Origin: Verrucomicrobiia bacterium
Lineage (GTDB): Bacteria > Verrucomicrobiota > Verrucomicrobiia > Limisphaerales > JAEYXS01
Direction of reading: 5' to 3'
Assembly: GCA_036405135.1 (NCBI GenBank)
Contig: DASWYF010000035.1
Coordinates: 62,001-126,000 of the forward strand
Length of the DNA: 64,000 nt
Each line of letters opens with the position of its first letter. Position 1 is the first letter of the stretch. Below the pieces are notes generated by a model. It made no database searches. It was not told the DNA's origin and was given only the letters and a program-made list of their open reading frames with translations. This document shows, piece after piece, positions 51,043-62,300 of this stretch. The position numbers and the translations under genes were made by a program.

Positions 51043-51840
51043 ATGAAGATAATTGACCGCCTTTTCAATTCATCGCTGGGTAAGAAATACCTGATGGCGA
51101 TATCCGGCGTGGCTCTGCTCGGATTTGTCATAGGTCACCTAGTCGGAAATCTCCAAGTCTTCGGCCCGCCGGAACTTATCAACGGCTACGCCCACTTCCT
51201 CAAGAGCAAGCCCGGTCTGATCTGGGGCGCGCGCTTGGGTCTGCTGGCGATGGTGGCCATCCACATCGTGACCGCAGTGCGGTTGACGATGGAGAACAAG
51301 GCCGCCCGCCCGGTGCAGTATGCCAAGTGGAAGGAGAACGGTGCCTCCAAGTCCTCCCAGTATATGATCTGGAGCGGTTCGGTGATCCTCGCTTTCATCG
51401 TGTATCATCTGGCGCACTTCACGGTGCTGCTGCCAATCAATGGTACACATGACTTCACCAAACTCACTACGGTGTTAAATGGCGAAACGATCCCCGATGT
51501 TTACGCGATGATGGTGCTGGGCTTCCAAGTGTGGTGGGTGACACTCTTCTACCTTATCGCACAAGCTCTGCTCTTCATGCATTTGAATCATGGTGTGGCG
51601 AGCATGTTCCAATCTCTCGGTCTGCGGACGTATGCCTGGTGGCCAGTGGTGACGAAGTTCGCGAAGGTGCTGAGCATCGCGATCTTGGTGGGTTATTCCA
51701 TCATTCCGATCGCGATCTTCGCACGGGTGATCGGCAGTGATTACGCCGAGAAGGTAAGATTGAAGGCAGAGTCTGCGTCCGTTCAGCAAATCGAAACCGT
51801 CAATATCGCTGCTGTTTCCGGAAAGGAGGCTGTGAAGTAA
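51043..51840 (+). CDS. sdhC: Succinate dehydrogenase cytochrome b558 subunit
   Basis: A 265-residue membrane anchor of the b558 type found in Bacillus, Bacteroidetes and epsilon-proteobacteria, with five predicted spans. Histidines suited to di-heme ligation lie in [40 protein letters not shown] and [15 protein letters not shown]. It carries electrons between quinone and the flavoprotein/iron-sulfur subunits. One base separates its stop from the sdhA start. Confidence 0.93.
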   Translation: MKIIDRLFNSSLGKKYLMAISGVALLGFVIGHLVGNLQVFGPPELINGYAHFLKSKPGLIWGARLGLLAMVAIHIVTAVRLTMENKAARPVQYAKWKENGASKSSQYMIWSGSVILAFIVYHLAHFTVLLPINGTHDFTKLTTVLNGETIPDVYAMMVLGFQVWWVTLFYLIAQALLFMHLNHGVASMFQSLGLRTYAWWPVVTKFAKVLSIAILVGYSIIPIAIFARVIGSDYAEKVRLKAESASVQQIETVNIAAVSGKEAVK

Positions 51841-51841
51841 C

Positions 51842-53832
<1,991 letters not shown>

Positions 53833-53836
<4 letters not shown>

Positions 53837-53867
53837 TTTACGATTTTGGAATGACGATTTACGAGCC
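53833..53867. repeat. 35-bp inverted repeat, left end of the four-helix-bundle cassette
   Basis: It matches the reverse complement of 54239-54273 at 30 of 35 positions, with cores ATTTACGATTT and ACGATTTACGAGCC. It overlaps the sdhA stop codon. Confidence 0.8.
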
Positions 53868-53887
53868 TGCTTTTACGCAGTGCGTCT

Positions 53888-54247
53888 ATGGACAAGATTG
53901 AGCTTAAACAGCGCACGAAAAACTACGCTTTGAGGGTTATCAAAGCGGTAGAAGCTCTTCCTCATGAAAGAGTTGCCAATGTGCTGGGGAAGCAACTGTT
54001 GCGGTCAGGCACTTCAGTGGGTGCCAATTATCGCGCAGCTTGCCGGGCAAAGTCTTCTGCGGATTTCGTCAACAAGTTGAAGATCGTCGAAGAAGAGTGT
54101 GATGAATCGCTTTATTGGATGGAGTTGATGGTGGAAGCGGGTGTGATGCCCGAAAATAAACTTGGACAGTTGATGATAGAAGGGGACGAGTTGCTGGCTA
54201 TCACGGTTGCCTCAATCAAGAGGAGCCGAAGTGCTGGTGGCTCGTAA
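53888..54247 (+). CDS. Four-helix-bundle protein of the 23S rRNA intervening-sequence (IVP) family
   Basis: A 119-residue all-helical protein with the family patches [20 protein letters not shown], then [20 protein letters not shown] and [17 protein letters not shown]. Proteins of this family were first met inside 23S rRNA intervening sequences and are scattered through bacterial genomes; their function is unknown. Here the gene sits between sdhA and sdhB, where such operons normally have no gene, and is flanked by 35-bp inverted repeats. The basic helical surface suggests RNA or nucleic-acid binding. Confidence 0.92.
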   Translation: MDKIELKQRTKNYALRVIKAVEALPHERVANVLGKQLLRSGTSVGANYRAACRAKSSADFVNKLKIVEEECDESLYWMELMVEAGVMPENKLGQLMIEGDELLAITVASIKRSRSAGGS

Positions 54248-54273
54248 ATCGTAAATCCCAAATCGTAAATTCC
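54239..54273. repeat. 35-bp inverted repeat, right end of the four-helix-bundle cassette
   Basis: Partner of 53833-53867. It covers the last codons of the four-helix-bundle gene and ends at the base before the sdhB start codon, so sdhB has no visible Shine-Dalgarno site of its own. Confidence 0.8.
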
Positions 54274-55047
54274 ATGAAAGTTACATTGAAAGTTTGGCGT
54301 CAGAAGAACGCGAGCACGCCCGGTGAGTTCAAGACTTACCAGACGCCGGTGCTGAACGCGAATATGTCGTTCCTCGAGATGCTCGACGTGGTGAACGAAG
54401 AGCTGGCGAACAAGGGCGAGGAGCCGATCGCGTTCGATCACGACTGCCGTGAGGGTATCTGCGGCACGTGCTCACTGGTGATCGATGGCAAGCCGCACGG
54501 CCCGCATCAGGGCATCGCGACGTGCCAGACATACATGCGCAGCTTCCAGGACGGCGACGAAATCTACGTGGAGCCGTTCCGCGCGAAGCCGTTTGAGATC
54601 ATCAAAGATTTGGTTTGCGACCGTAAGCCGTTTGATCGCATCCAGCAGGCCGGTGGCTTCATCACGGTGCGCACGGGTGCGGCGCCGGATGCGAACTCCA
54701 TTCCGGTGCCGAAAGATGATTCCGATATGGCGATGGATGCGGCGCAATGCATCGGTTGCGGTGCGTGCGTGGCCGCGTGCAAGAACGCGAGCGCGATGCT
54801 GTTCGTGGCGGCCAAGGTGTCGCATCTCGGTCTGCTGCCGCAAGGCCAGCCGGAACGTTTCAAGCGCGTGAAGGCGATGGTGGATCAGATGGACAAGGAA
54901 GGCTTCGGCAGTTGCTCGGTGACGGGTTCCTGCGAGGCCGTTTGCCCGAAGAGCATCACCTTGGATTTCATCGCGATGATGAATCGCGATTACGCGGTCG
55001 CTTTGTTGAAGGGTGATCCGAAACCGATCGCGGGCGGCGGAGCTTAA
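54274..55047 (+). CDS. sdhB: Succinate dehydrogenase iron-sulfur subunit
   Basis: A 257-residue protein with all three cluster motifs: the 2Fe-2S ligands in [15 protein letters not shown] (Cys58, 63, 66), the 4Fe-4S ligands in [12 protein letters not shown], and the last group in [15 protein letters not shown]. It passes electrons from the flavoprotein to the cytochrome. It is separated from sdhA by the four-helix-bundle cassette and lacks a clear ribosome site. A strong terminator follows. Confidence 0.96.
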   Translation: MKVTLKVWRQKNASTPGEFKTYQTPVLNANMSFLEMLDVVNEELANKGEEPIAFDHDCREGICGTCSLVIDGKPHGPHQGIATCQTYMRSFQDGDEIYVEPFRAKPFEIIKDLVCDRKPFDRIQQAGGFITVRTGAAPDANSIPVPKDDSDMAMDAAQCIGCGACVAACKNASAMLFVAAKVSHLGLLPQGQPERFKRVKAMVDQMDKEGFGSCSVTGSCEAVCPKSITLDFIAMMNRDYAVALLKGDPKPIAGGGA

Positions 55048-55076
55048 GCAGTTTTATCCTCAAGCGAGATACGGAA

Positions 55077-55106
55077 AGCGCCAGCATGCACGCTGGCGCT
55101 TTTTTG
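55077..55106 (+). terminator. Terminator of the sdh operon
   Basis: Stem AGCGCCAGC/GCTGGCGCT followed by TTTTTG, 29 bp after the sdhB stop. Confidence 0.85.
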
Positions 55107-55114
55107 CTGTCGCA

Positions 55115-55166
55115 AAATGACGAATGACCAAATCTCAATGACGAAGGAATGAGGAAATGACGAATG
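55115..55166. repeat. AATGACGAA-type dispersed repeat, copy 2
   Basis: AAATGACGAATGACCAAA and AATGACGAAGGAATGAGG in tandem order, matching 58663-58713 almost word for word and 18556-18605 more loosely. Confidence 0.65.
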
Positions 55167-55216
55167 AGAGTGGGCGCCGTTGTGAGATAAGGACCGGCTG
55201 AGTTGCGAATGTTGAA

Positions 55217-55237
55217 GCGGCTTGAAAGCCGCGCTCC
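55217..55237. repeat. Single hairpin unit of the GGAGCG family
   Basis: Stem GCGGCTT/AAGCCGC with a GA loop, then GCTCC. In reverse complement it starts GGAGCG like the halves of the doublets at 5498 and 35473. Confidence 0.55.
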
Positions 55238-55242
55238 TCTGG

Positions 55243-56274
55243 TTAGGCCATTCGGCGGTAGCTTAGGCCCAGGGTGATGAGCTTTTGGAGGACTTCTTCG
55301 TAGTGGATGCCGCAGTGCTCGGCGGCTTCGGTGAAGTCTTCGCCGAAGGAGATGTTCGGATTTGGATTGGCTTCCAGCAGATAGAATTCGCCTTCCGGAG
55401 TCATGCGAAAGTCGAGGCGGGCGCAGCCGCTGAGATAGAGCAGGCGGTAGATACGTTTGGAGAGGTGCTCCACTTTCTTGCGCAACTCAGGTGTGAGTTC
55501 AGCGGCGGCAGTCTTCACGCCGACTTTTTCCTGATAGCGATAATCCCACTTGAGCTTGCTGGTGGCGATGACGGGCGCGCCTTCCGGCAATCGCTCGATG
55601 AGCAGTTCCCAAGGGGTGAATGATTGCAGGCGTTCGTTGCCCATCATGGCGATGTAGAGTTCACGACCTTCGATGAATTCTTCCACGATCGCGGGGTTCT
55701 TCGTCTTCTCATGGATGAAGGTGACGCGTTCGGCGAGCTTGGCGTCGTCATGCACGATGGAGGCTTGGGAGATGCCGACGGAGCCTTCATCCACCAGCGA
55801 CTTCACGAAGAGGGGGAACTTAAGTCGCTTGGGGCGATGTGGCTTGCGGTTCACGGGCACCACGATGAATTGCGGCACCGGGATGCGGTGATAGGCGAGA
55901 ATCTTTTTCGAGAGCGCCTTATCATGAGCGAGCGTGAGGCCGCGCGGATTGCAGCCGGTGTAGGGGAGCTGGCGCAGTTCGAGATAGCTGACGACATGCT
56001 GATCGAAGAGGGCATCGCCGTGAAATTCTTCGAGCAGGTTGAAAGCGATGTGCGGTTGATGTGCTTCGATGGCCTGGCGGATGACGTTCAGATCGCTGTA
56101 GAGGCCGATGGGGAAAACTTCATGGCCCATGGTGCGCAACGCGTGGATCACATCATACTCCGTTTTCCACGGCTGGATTTCCTTATCACTCAGGCCCTCG
56201 ATGGAATCAGGCGGCACCAGGTCCTCGTGGCAGAGGACCAGCACGCGTAACGGTTTTTTGACCGTGAAACTCAT
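55243..56274 (-). CDS. ATP-grasp ligase related to D-alanine-D-alanine ligase
   Basis: A protein of 343 residues starting at ATG 56274, which overlaps the stop of the metallopeptidase gene (ATGA). The ATP-grasp fold shows TLAHDKALSKKILAYHRIPV (entry helix), KFPLFVKSLVDEGSVGIS (ATP-binding lysine and glycine loop), IVEEFIEGRELYIAMMGNE and the metal-binding ARLDFRMTPEGEFYLLEANP followed by NPNISF. It resembles D-Ala-D-Ala ligases but has an unusual head (RVLVLCHEDLVPPDSIEGLS). It should join two amino-acid or peptide units; the substrate is unknown. Confidence 0.87.
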   Translation of the reverse strand: MSFTVKKPLRVLVLCHEDLVPPDSIEGLSDKEIQPWKTEYDVIHALRTMGHEVFPIGLYSDLNVIRQAIEAHQPHIAFNLLEEFHGDALFDQHVVSYLELRQLPYTGCNPRGLTLAHDKALSKKILAYHRIPVPQFIVVPVNRKPHRPKRLKFPLFVKSLVDEGSVGISQASIVHDDAKLAERVTFIHEKTKNPAIVEEFIEGRELYIAMMGNERLQSFTPWELLIERLPEGAPVIATSKLKWDYRYQEKVGVKTAAAELTPELRKKVEHLSKRIYRLLYLSGCARLDFRMTPEGEFYLLEANPNPNISFGEDFTEAAEHCGIHYEEVLQKLITLGLSYRRMA

Positions 56275-57290
56275 ACGGCAAAACGATAGTGACCTGTGTG
56301 CAAAGCGTTCATGGACTGCGTGGTGAGCATGACGAGGGAGTTCATCCACGCACGGCGATGCGAGCCTGCTACACGCAGTTTTAACTCCTGACAGCGACGA
56401 ATCAACTGCAAGACGACATGGCGGATGGTGTAGGCATGAACGCCTGTACCGTGTGAGACTAAGGGCACGAGTTCCTTCTGAATGCGGCGTAAGTAAGCGG
56501 AGGCGGCTTCATTGCCGTGATAGCGTTCGTGATTGGAGAAGACACGCAGCAGAATGCGATCGTAGCGAGAGCTGCCTTCCGTCTGATAATACTCGGTCTT
56601 ATGGCGGTAATGTTCGCGCAAGGTGGTCTTGCATTCCTTGAGCGGTTCGACGGGCTTGCGTTTGCGATTTGCAGGCGCAGCTCCGGAGATGTCTTCCATC
56701 AGTTCATCCACGAACTCGAGTTTCTCCAGGGCGTCCCAACCGGCGTAACGCGTACGCCAGCGGGAATTGGGTGTGAGCCAGACGGCGAAGGTCTCGGCGA
56801 AATCTTCGGCGGGATGCGCCTGGGCATACCAGGCATCCAAGTGCAGCACGTAGCGGCGGCTATTGGGGCGTGGTTGGTAGCTGTTCGGATACGGTGTGGC
56901 GAAGGAGCCGAACATCTCCCGCCATTCTTTGCGGCGGTGCAGGCGATAGGCGGTGTCGAGCGCATGCCCGGCTTCATGGCGCAGGATGCGCATGCATTGG
57001 TGATCAGTGCCGCCTTCTACCTCGAGCATGAATTTCTTTTCCAGCGCAGCGAGGCGCGGATGGGCGAGGAAGAAGGGGATGGCGATGCCGGGAACGGCAT
57101 CGGGCGAGAACCATTCTTCCGCAAGCCAGCAGGGCGGTTGGAAATCGATGCCGCGTTCAGCGAGCTCGGCGTAGAGGCGATCAATCAGGACCGCGAGGGG
57201 TGAGCCGGTGATGCGCAGGGGCAGATCACAGAGGCGCAGGTCGAGGAGTTGTTCCTCGTTCAGGCGGTTGAGATTGATGACGGGTTTCAA
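56271..57290 (-). CDS. Putative zinc-binding metallopeptidase
   Basis: About 340 residues. The zinc motif HEAGH lies in ILRHEAGHALDTAYRLHRR, and a likely third ligand is in HPAEDFAETFAVWLTP. Family patches LHLDAWYAQAHPAEDF and HYRHKTEYYQTEGSSRYDRI fit the group usually annotated as putative zinc-binding metallopeptidase. The start is uncertain: the longest frame begins with a TTG at 57335 inside a palindromic repeat, whereas a TTG at 57290 gives LKPVINLNRLNEEQ, a more natural beginning. Translation is coupled to the ATP-grasp gene, so the two probably act on one substrate. Confidence 0.82.
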   Translation of the reverse strand: MKPVINLNRLNEEQLLDLRLCDLPLRITGSPLAVLIDRLYAELAERGIDFQPPCWLAEEWFSPDAVPGIAIPFFLAHPRLAALEKKFMLEVEGGTDHQCMRILRHEAGHALDTAYRLHRRKEWREMFGSFATPYPNSYQPRPNSRRYVLHLDAWYAQAHPAEDFAETFAVWLTPNSRWRTRYAGWDALEKLEFVDELMEDISGAAPANRKRKPVEPLKECKTTLREHYRHKTEYYQTEGSSRYDRILLRVFSNHERYHGNEAASAYLRRIQKELVPLVSHGTGVHAYTIRHVVLQLIRRCQELKLRVAGSHRRAWMNSLVMLTTQSMNALHTGHYRFAV

Positions 57291-57325
57291 TCGAAGGGTT
57301 TTGTGATTCGTCGTGCGCGCTTGTC

Positions 57326-57349
57326 CTGCCGGCAAGATGCCGGCAGCAC
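57326..57349. repeat. CTGCCGGC/GCCGGCAG hairpin
   Basis: Stem CTGCCGGC/GCCGGCAG with a short AAGAT-type loop, followed by CAC. It shares arms with 1612-1636 and 58864-58888. It lies between the metallopeptidase and PHP-type genes and overlaps the longest reading frame of the former. Confidence 0.6.
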
Positions 57350-57369
57350 GGGCATCGTGTTTCGTCGGG

Positions 57370-58638
57370 TTATTTGGTGTTCACGAGGGGTTGGGTCCAG
57401 GCTTGTTCGAATTCTCCGGCGCGATAGGGGTTGGCTTTTACTTTTGTGGAGGTGATGCGGGCGCGGACGTAGATCTCATCACCTTTCAGTTTGTAGGTGG
57501 CTTTGGTGCCTTTGACGGTGGAGAGGACCTGGCCGATGTCATCGCTGTAACGGCGGGTTACGCGGATGGCTTCGCCATTTGGTGCCAGAACGGGTTCGCT
57601 CTTGGCATTGAAGCCGCGTTTGGTGCCGATGAATTCGATGGTGTATTCGATGCCGGACTGCGGGGCAATCTCGAGGCTGAGTTCATCGCCTTTGCGTTGA
57701 ACGTCTTTCAAGGTGACGCCGCTGGAGGCGTAGAAATCACCGGCTTCAAGAGCGGCGATGAGGGAGTTGATGCTGAGATCCTTGGAGCGGACCATGACCC
57801 AACCGCGACCGCTGTTGCTCTTGCCTACGGCCATGTCTTGATAATTGTGCGAGTCATCGGTACCGAGACCGTAGAGGACGCCGAGATTCAAGGAGGTGAG
57901 GCGATGGGCGAGGCAGATGTCCCAGACCTTTTCTACACCAGCATGGATGCTATCACCTTCATTGTAAACTGAGGGATGGCCGTTATAGACCTCGAAGAAT
58001 TTCATGCCACGCACGGGCATCATCTCCTCGGCGGTCACGCCCCAGCGGAAGTTCGGATGATTAAGATGCGTGTACATCGGCTGGCCGGTCTCAGCGCGCT
58101 GGGCGGCGGCGGCATCGAAGTTGCGCTGGATGACTTCCAACACGCTATCACCGCCTTGAGGCTGGATGACTTTACGAGGGTTGGTGAAGTTGATGTGGAT
58201 GGGGGCGGTCTTGTATTTATCGCTGATCTCCTCGCCAGGGATCATGATGAATTTGCCGGATTCATTGAGCTTCTTGCTGAATTCTTCGAATGTTTTGAGG
58301 CGGACTTCGGGCTGGTTTTTGTCATTGGTGCGCTGGTTCACCCAATCTTTGCCGTAAGCAGCGATGTATTTATCCAGCACCTTGCCGCCACCGCGATTGG
58401 TGGCCACGAGCCAGCGTTCGCCTTGGGCGAGGACGTTATGGTCCGTGAGCATGAGGAAGTTCCAGCCATTGGTCTTGTACCAGGAGCCGACCATCTCGGG
58501 ATAGTCATCGCCATCACTCCAGAGGGTGTGGGTGTGGAGGTTGCCTTTCCACCAGCGGGCTTCCTGGGCGGAGGCAACGGATGTGCTCAACAGAGACGTG
58601 AGCGCAAAAGCGAGGGAGAGAATATGGCTCGATTTCAT
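57370..58638 (-). CDS. Exported PHP-type metal-dependent phosphoesterase-like protein
   Basis: About 422 residues from ATG 58638, where a signal peptide begins (MKSSHILSLAFALTSLLSTS, cut near ASAQ). The PHP fold shows NLHTHTLWSDGDD, FLMLTDHNVL, MIPGEEISD, YTHLNHPNF and YGLGTDDSHNY, which supply the usual His/Asp/Glu metal ligands. A C-terminal beta domain follows (from about 340). The in-frame extension to 58746 is repeat DNA and is left out. Substrate is unknown; exported PHP proteins of this kind are common in Verrucomicrobiota and Planctomycetes. Confidence 0.87.
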   Translation of the reverse strand: MKSSHILSLAFALTSLLSTSVASAQEARWWKGNLHTHTLWSDGDDYPEMVGSWYKTNGWNFLMLTDHNVLAQGERWLVATNRGGGKVLDKYIAAYGKDWVNQRTNDKNQPEVRLKTFEEFSKKLNESGKFIMIPGEEISDKYKTAPIHINFTNPRKVIQPQGGDSVLEVIQRNFDAAAAQRAETGQPMYTHLNHPNFRWGVTAEEMMPVRGMKFFEVYNGHPSVYNEGDSIHAGVEKVWDICLAHRLTSLNLGVLYGLGTDDSHNYQDMAVGKSNSGRGWVMVRSKDLSINSLIAALEAGDFYASSGVTLKDVQRKGDELSLEIAPQSGIEYTIEFIGTKRGFNAKSEPVLAPNGEAIRVTRRYSDDIGQVLSTVKGTKATYKLKGDEIYVRARITSTKVKANPYRAGEFEQAWTQPLVNTK

Positions 58639-58662
58639 GGGCTGGAGGATTGATAGCAGGGG

Positions 58663-58713
58663 AATGACGAATGACCAAGCCTGAATGACGAAGGAATGAG
58701 CAATGACTAATGT
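58663..58713. repeat. AATGACGAA-type dispersed repeat, copy 3
   Basis: AATGACGAATGACCAAGC and GAATGACGAAGGAATGAGC in series, matching copy 2 at 55115-55166. Next to it, GGGAAACATCGAAC (about 58720) recurs exactly at the 5' end of the giant membrane protein gene (11381-11394). Confidence 0.65.
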
Positions 58714-58863
58714 CCAAGAGGGAAACATCGAACTCTGAACATCCAAATGGGAAAACGAATCAACCGAATGGGGTCAAACGAATGGCCGGTTGCAACGGCG
58801 GGCCATTGATGGTGGGACATCGGGCATGGAAGGTTGGCGGCGGAGGTGTCCGCCGGGGAAGGG

Positions 58864-58888
58864 ACTGCCGGCTGGAATCCGGCAGCAC
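58864..58888. repeat. 25-bp dispersed palindrome, copy 2
   Basis: Exact reverse complement of 1612-1636. It lies 13 bp upstream of the -35 box of the blaI-like promoter. Confidence 0.75.
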
Positions 58889-58901
58889 ATTATTGGAGGG
58901 C

Positions 58902-58930
58902 TTGACTTATTACTACCTTGGTAGTATTAC
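58902..58930 (+). promoter_or_regulatory. Promoter of the BlaI/M56 operon
   Basis: TTGACT at 58902-58907 and TATTAC at 58925-58930 are spaced by exactly 17 bp. The leader to the ATG (58958) would be about 20 nt. Confidence 0.75.
58911..58926. promoter_or_regulatory. BlaI-type operator
   Basis: An inverted repeat TACTACC-TT-GGTAGTA lies between the -35 and -10 boxes. It resembles BlaI/MecI operators (TACTA...TAGTA), so the repressor would block its own promoter. Confidence 0.75.
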
Positions 58931-58957
58931 TGTGGTCGTTAACCCGAGATTTTTACC

Positions 58958-59344
58958 ATGAAGACGGCCAAGGTGCATCGGTTAGGGGAGCTTCAACTGC
59001 GGATCCTGAAAGTGCTTTGGGGGAAGCGCGAAGGGACGGTTGGAGAGGTTCACGAGGCGTTGAGTGCGGAGGATGATTTTGCCTATACGACCATCGCCAC
59101 CATGTTGAGAAAGATGGAGGCGCGGGGGTTGGTGAAACATCGGACGGAGGGGAGGACGTTCATTTACGCGGCGATGGTCGCGGAGCATGAAGTTACGAAA
59201 GGCGCGCTCAATGACCTCGTGGACCGTTTTTTTGAAGGGAGCCTGGCGGAGGCGATGAACCATCTGCTGACCTCCCGTGAGGTGAGCAAGGAGGAACTGG
59301 CGCGGATGCAAAAGCTCATCGAGGAAAGGAAGAAGAAACTATGA
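58958..59344 (+). CDS. BlaI/MecI/CopY-family repressor
   Basis: A 128-residue winged-helix repressor. HRLGELQLRILKVLWGKREG, TVGEVHEALSA and FAYTTIATMLRKMEARGLVK form the DNA-binding head; HRTEGRTFIYAAMVAEHEVT is the wing and the start of the dimer domain. In the bla and mec systems the repressor is cut or inactivated after the membrane metallopeptidase BlaR1 senses a signal. The next gene, an M56 protein, overlaps its stop by ATGA. A well-placed operator upstream indicates self-repression. Confidence 0.94.
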   Translation: MKTAKVHRLGELQLRILKVLWGKREGTVGEVHEALSAEDDFAYTTIATMLRKMEARGLVKHRTEGRTFIYAAMVAEHEVTKGALNDLVDRFFEGSLAEAMNHLLTSREVSKEELARMQKLIEERKKKL

Positions 59345-62300
59345 GCGCGCCGTGGCATATGGTGGGGTGGCTGGCGGTGGAGGTGGCGCTGGTGGTTGTG
59401 CTCTCACTGCTGGTGACGTGGCGGATGCGGTCGGTCATCTGGCAGCGGACGTTGTGGCAGGCGGGGTTGATCGCGCTGACGGGGGTGTTGGTGGTGGAGT
59501 TCGCGGCGTTGACGCCGGTGTTCGCTCGTAAAGAAGTTCGAGTGGATGCGCCTGTAGTGGAGGTGAAACCGGAAGTGGTGGAGTCCGGAACGCCTTTTCA
59601 TGCGCCCATAGAAATCACTGCGACGGAGTTGAGTGTTCCTGTGCCGACAGAGCCTTTGCCTGCGGTGAACTTGGTGGAGCCGGTGGCGACTGCTCCAAGG
59701 GTTGAAGATTTGGCGGTGAAGGTGGATACGATCGCGGAGGTTTCGGCGGCCAAGGTGGAGGAGCAGGTTGATTCGGCAAGGAAGTTTCCTTTGGTGCTGG
59801 CGTTGGTGCTTTTGGTTTGGGTGGTGGGGACGTTGGTGCTGGGGGCGCGTTTGTTAGTGGGGAGGTTTTTGTTGCTGCGGTTTTGTGCGCGGAGCCGGGT
59901 GGTGGCGGGTGAAGGGGATGGAGATTGGGGGCGGGAAAGCAAAACTGGCAGGCGGGCACCCCTCACCCCGTCCCTCTCCCCTCCGAGGGGCGAGGGAGAT
60001 GAAGCGTTGCGGTGCTCTCCTCAGCTCCTGGCGATCGGGGGCAGCGCCCGCATGCGCCCGTCAATATTCGACAGGCAGTTGTTTGAGCGCGTGCAGGGGA
60101 TCGCGCGGAAGCTGGGTTTGAAGCAGTCAGTGCAGGTGTTGGAGACGGGGCGCATCCAGACGCCGGTGGTGTTCGGCTTGGTCCGGTTGACGATCGCGTT
60201 GCCGTCGGGATTTGCGGAGAAGTTTGGGCGGAAGCAGCAGGAGGCGATCTTGGCGCATGAACTAGCGCATCTGGCGGCGCGTGATCCATTGTGGTATCTG
60301 CTGGCGGATGCGCTGGTATCAGTGCTGTGGTGGCATCCGCTGGTGTGGGTGGCACGGGCGCGCTTGCAGGTGGCGAGCGAGATGGCGGCGGATGAGGCGT
60401 GTGTACTGGCGAAGCACGGACCGGAGACGCTGGCGGAGTGCCTGGTGACGATCGCGCAGGAGATGACAGGGAAGGGATCGCTGGAGTCCATCGGCATTGA
60501 GGGGAGCGGTTTTCGTTCGCGGTTGGGACAACGAGTGGAGCGGTTGTTGGAGCTTTCTGCGGAGATGGTGTCACGTCCAGCGGCTTGGCGGACGCGGATG
60601 GTGAAGGTGGGGATGCCTGTTTTGTTGGTGGGGGTGTTGCTCGTTGGGTCGGGGTGGGTGAGGCGGGATCAGAGTGCGCCGTGGTCGGGGTTGATTAGTG
60701 GGGCGTGGAACATGATGTCGGGGATTCTGAAGACTGAGGAGGCGGATATCAGGCGGGAACCGAGACCAGTGTTAGTGGTTGCTCAGGCAGAGAAATCGAC
60801 GGTTGAGAGCGATGGACGCGCGGAGAAGGCTTTGGAGCCGCTGGTCACCAAGGTGTTCAATCTGAAAATTGCATTGCCGACGGAAATCGTTACTGCGGTG
60901 GGGACTGCCATAACGGATTCGCGGGGGAAAATAGTGGCGGATGACCGGGCGAAGAAGTTGCTGGTCTCTGTGGTGAAGGGTGACATGGGAAATGTGGAGG
61001 ATGTGATCGCCAAGTTGGATGTGAGCGGAGGAAAAATTGAAGGGGCAGTGCAAGCAACGAACACTGCCTTCAGCTATGATAAAGATGGAAAACTATCGAG
61101 GCATGAGGGAGATATTAAAAGATTGGATCGAATGCGTGAGGTGGAGCGTGAAAGATTGGATCGAATGGTTGAAGCCGAAGAAAGAGAGTCTCGTTTGGAT
61201 GGCATCAGGTTTTCCAAGGTGTCGCTCAAAAATGTGACGCTGGAGGAGGCGGTAAAACGGTTGATCAGCAGTACTCCATTCAAGGGTTTAAAGGTGGAGA
61301 TGGAGGGCAAGATGGCGACGACGATGGGGAATATTGAGCTTGGGTTAGTTATGTGCAGTGCTGAAATTGAGCATGGGGATTCTTTGCGGCAGGCGTTGGA
61401 TGCGGTGTGCAAAGGGGCGGTGTATCCGTTGCAGTACCAGTATCAATCGCAGGGAAACAAGGTGGTATTTCAGGCCAAGACAGTGGCGAAGCCAGTTGAG
61501 GCGGAGGTGGCGGCATTGATCCAGAGCGGGAGAGTATGGTACGAGCAGCAACGGCTGGCAGAAGCGGAGATAAAGTTCAAGGAAGCTATCAAATTCGATC
61601 CCGCCAACACGGTCGCGTTTTATTACCTGAATCTGATACAAGAGGCGCGATATGGGGATCTGGCGAAGAAGCGGGATGAGGAGCAACGGGCACGCATTGT
61701 TCAGGTAGAAAAGAGTTGGGATATACCGGCCGGGACGAATCGATTGCCGATGCCGAATCCGTATGTGCGGACGAATGGATCACAAACGATGACAAAAGCG
61801 CGGCAACGTAAGCTGGCTCTGCTGGATCAGATGGTGATGAAGGAGGTTTTCTTTGACGGATGGCCTTTGGTGGAGGTGGTGAGGATTTTACAGGAGGAAT
61901 CGGTGAAGCTGGATCCGGAGAAGATGGGTGTCAATTTTATCATCAATTCGAATCTGGATGACCAGCCAGCAAATCGAGGGCTGAATACGGAGGGCAAGTC
62001 TGAACTGAAGGCGCAGGCATCACCCAAGGCGGTGGATTTGGAGAAGATGATTATCAGGATCAATCCGGCGTTGAAGAATCTGCGGATGATCGATGCTTTG
62101 GATGCGATCACGAAGGTGGCGACGCCGATCGATGGGGTTGGTTTGACCTTCATGGTGGAGGATTATGCGGTGGTGTTCCGGCAGCGGGTGAATGAGCCGA
62201 AGCAGTTGTTCACGCGGATTTTCAAGGTGGACAAAGAAAAATTGATTAAAGGTTTAGAAGCGCAAACGGGGCAGAAACTTGTGCCGCTGACGACGAATCT

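Noticed and set aside
58710-58961. An 83-residue ORF before the BlaI gene
   Set aside because: It consists of repeat DNA, the 25-bp palindrome and the promoter/operator of the BlaI operon, so it is very unlikely to be translated.
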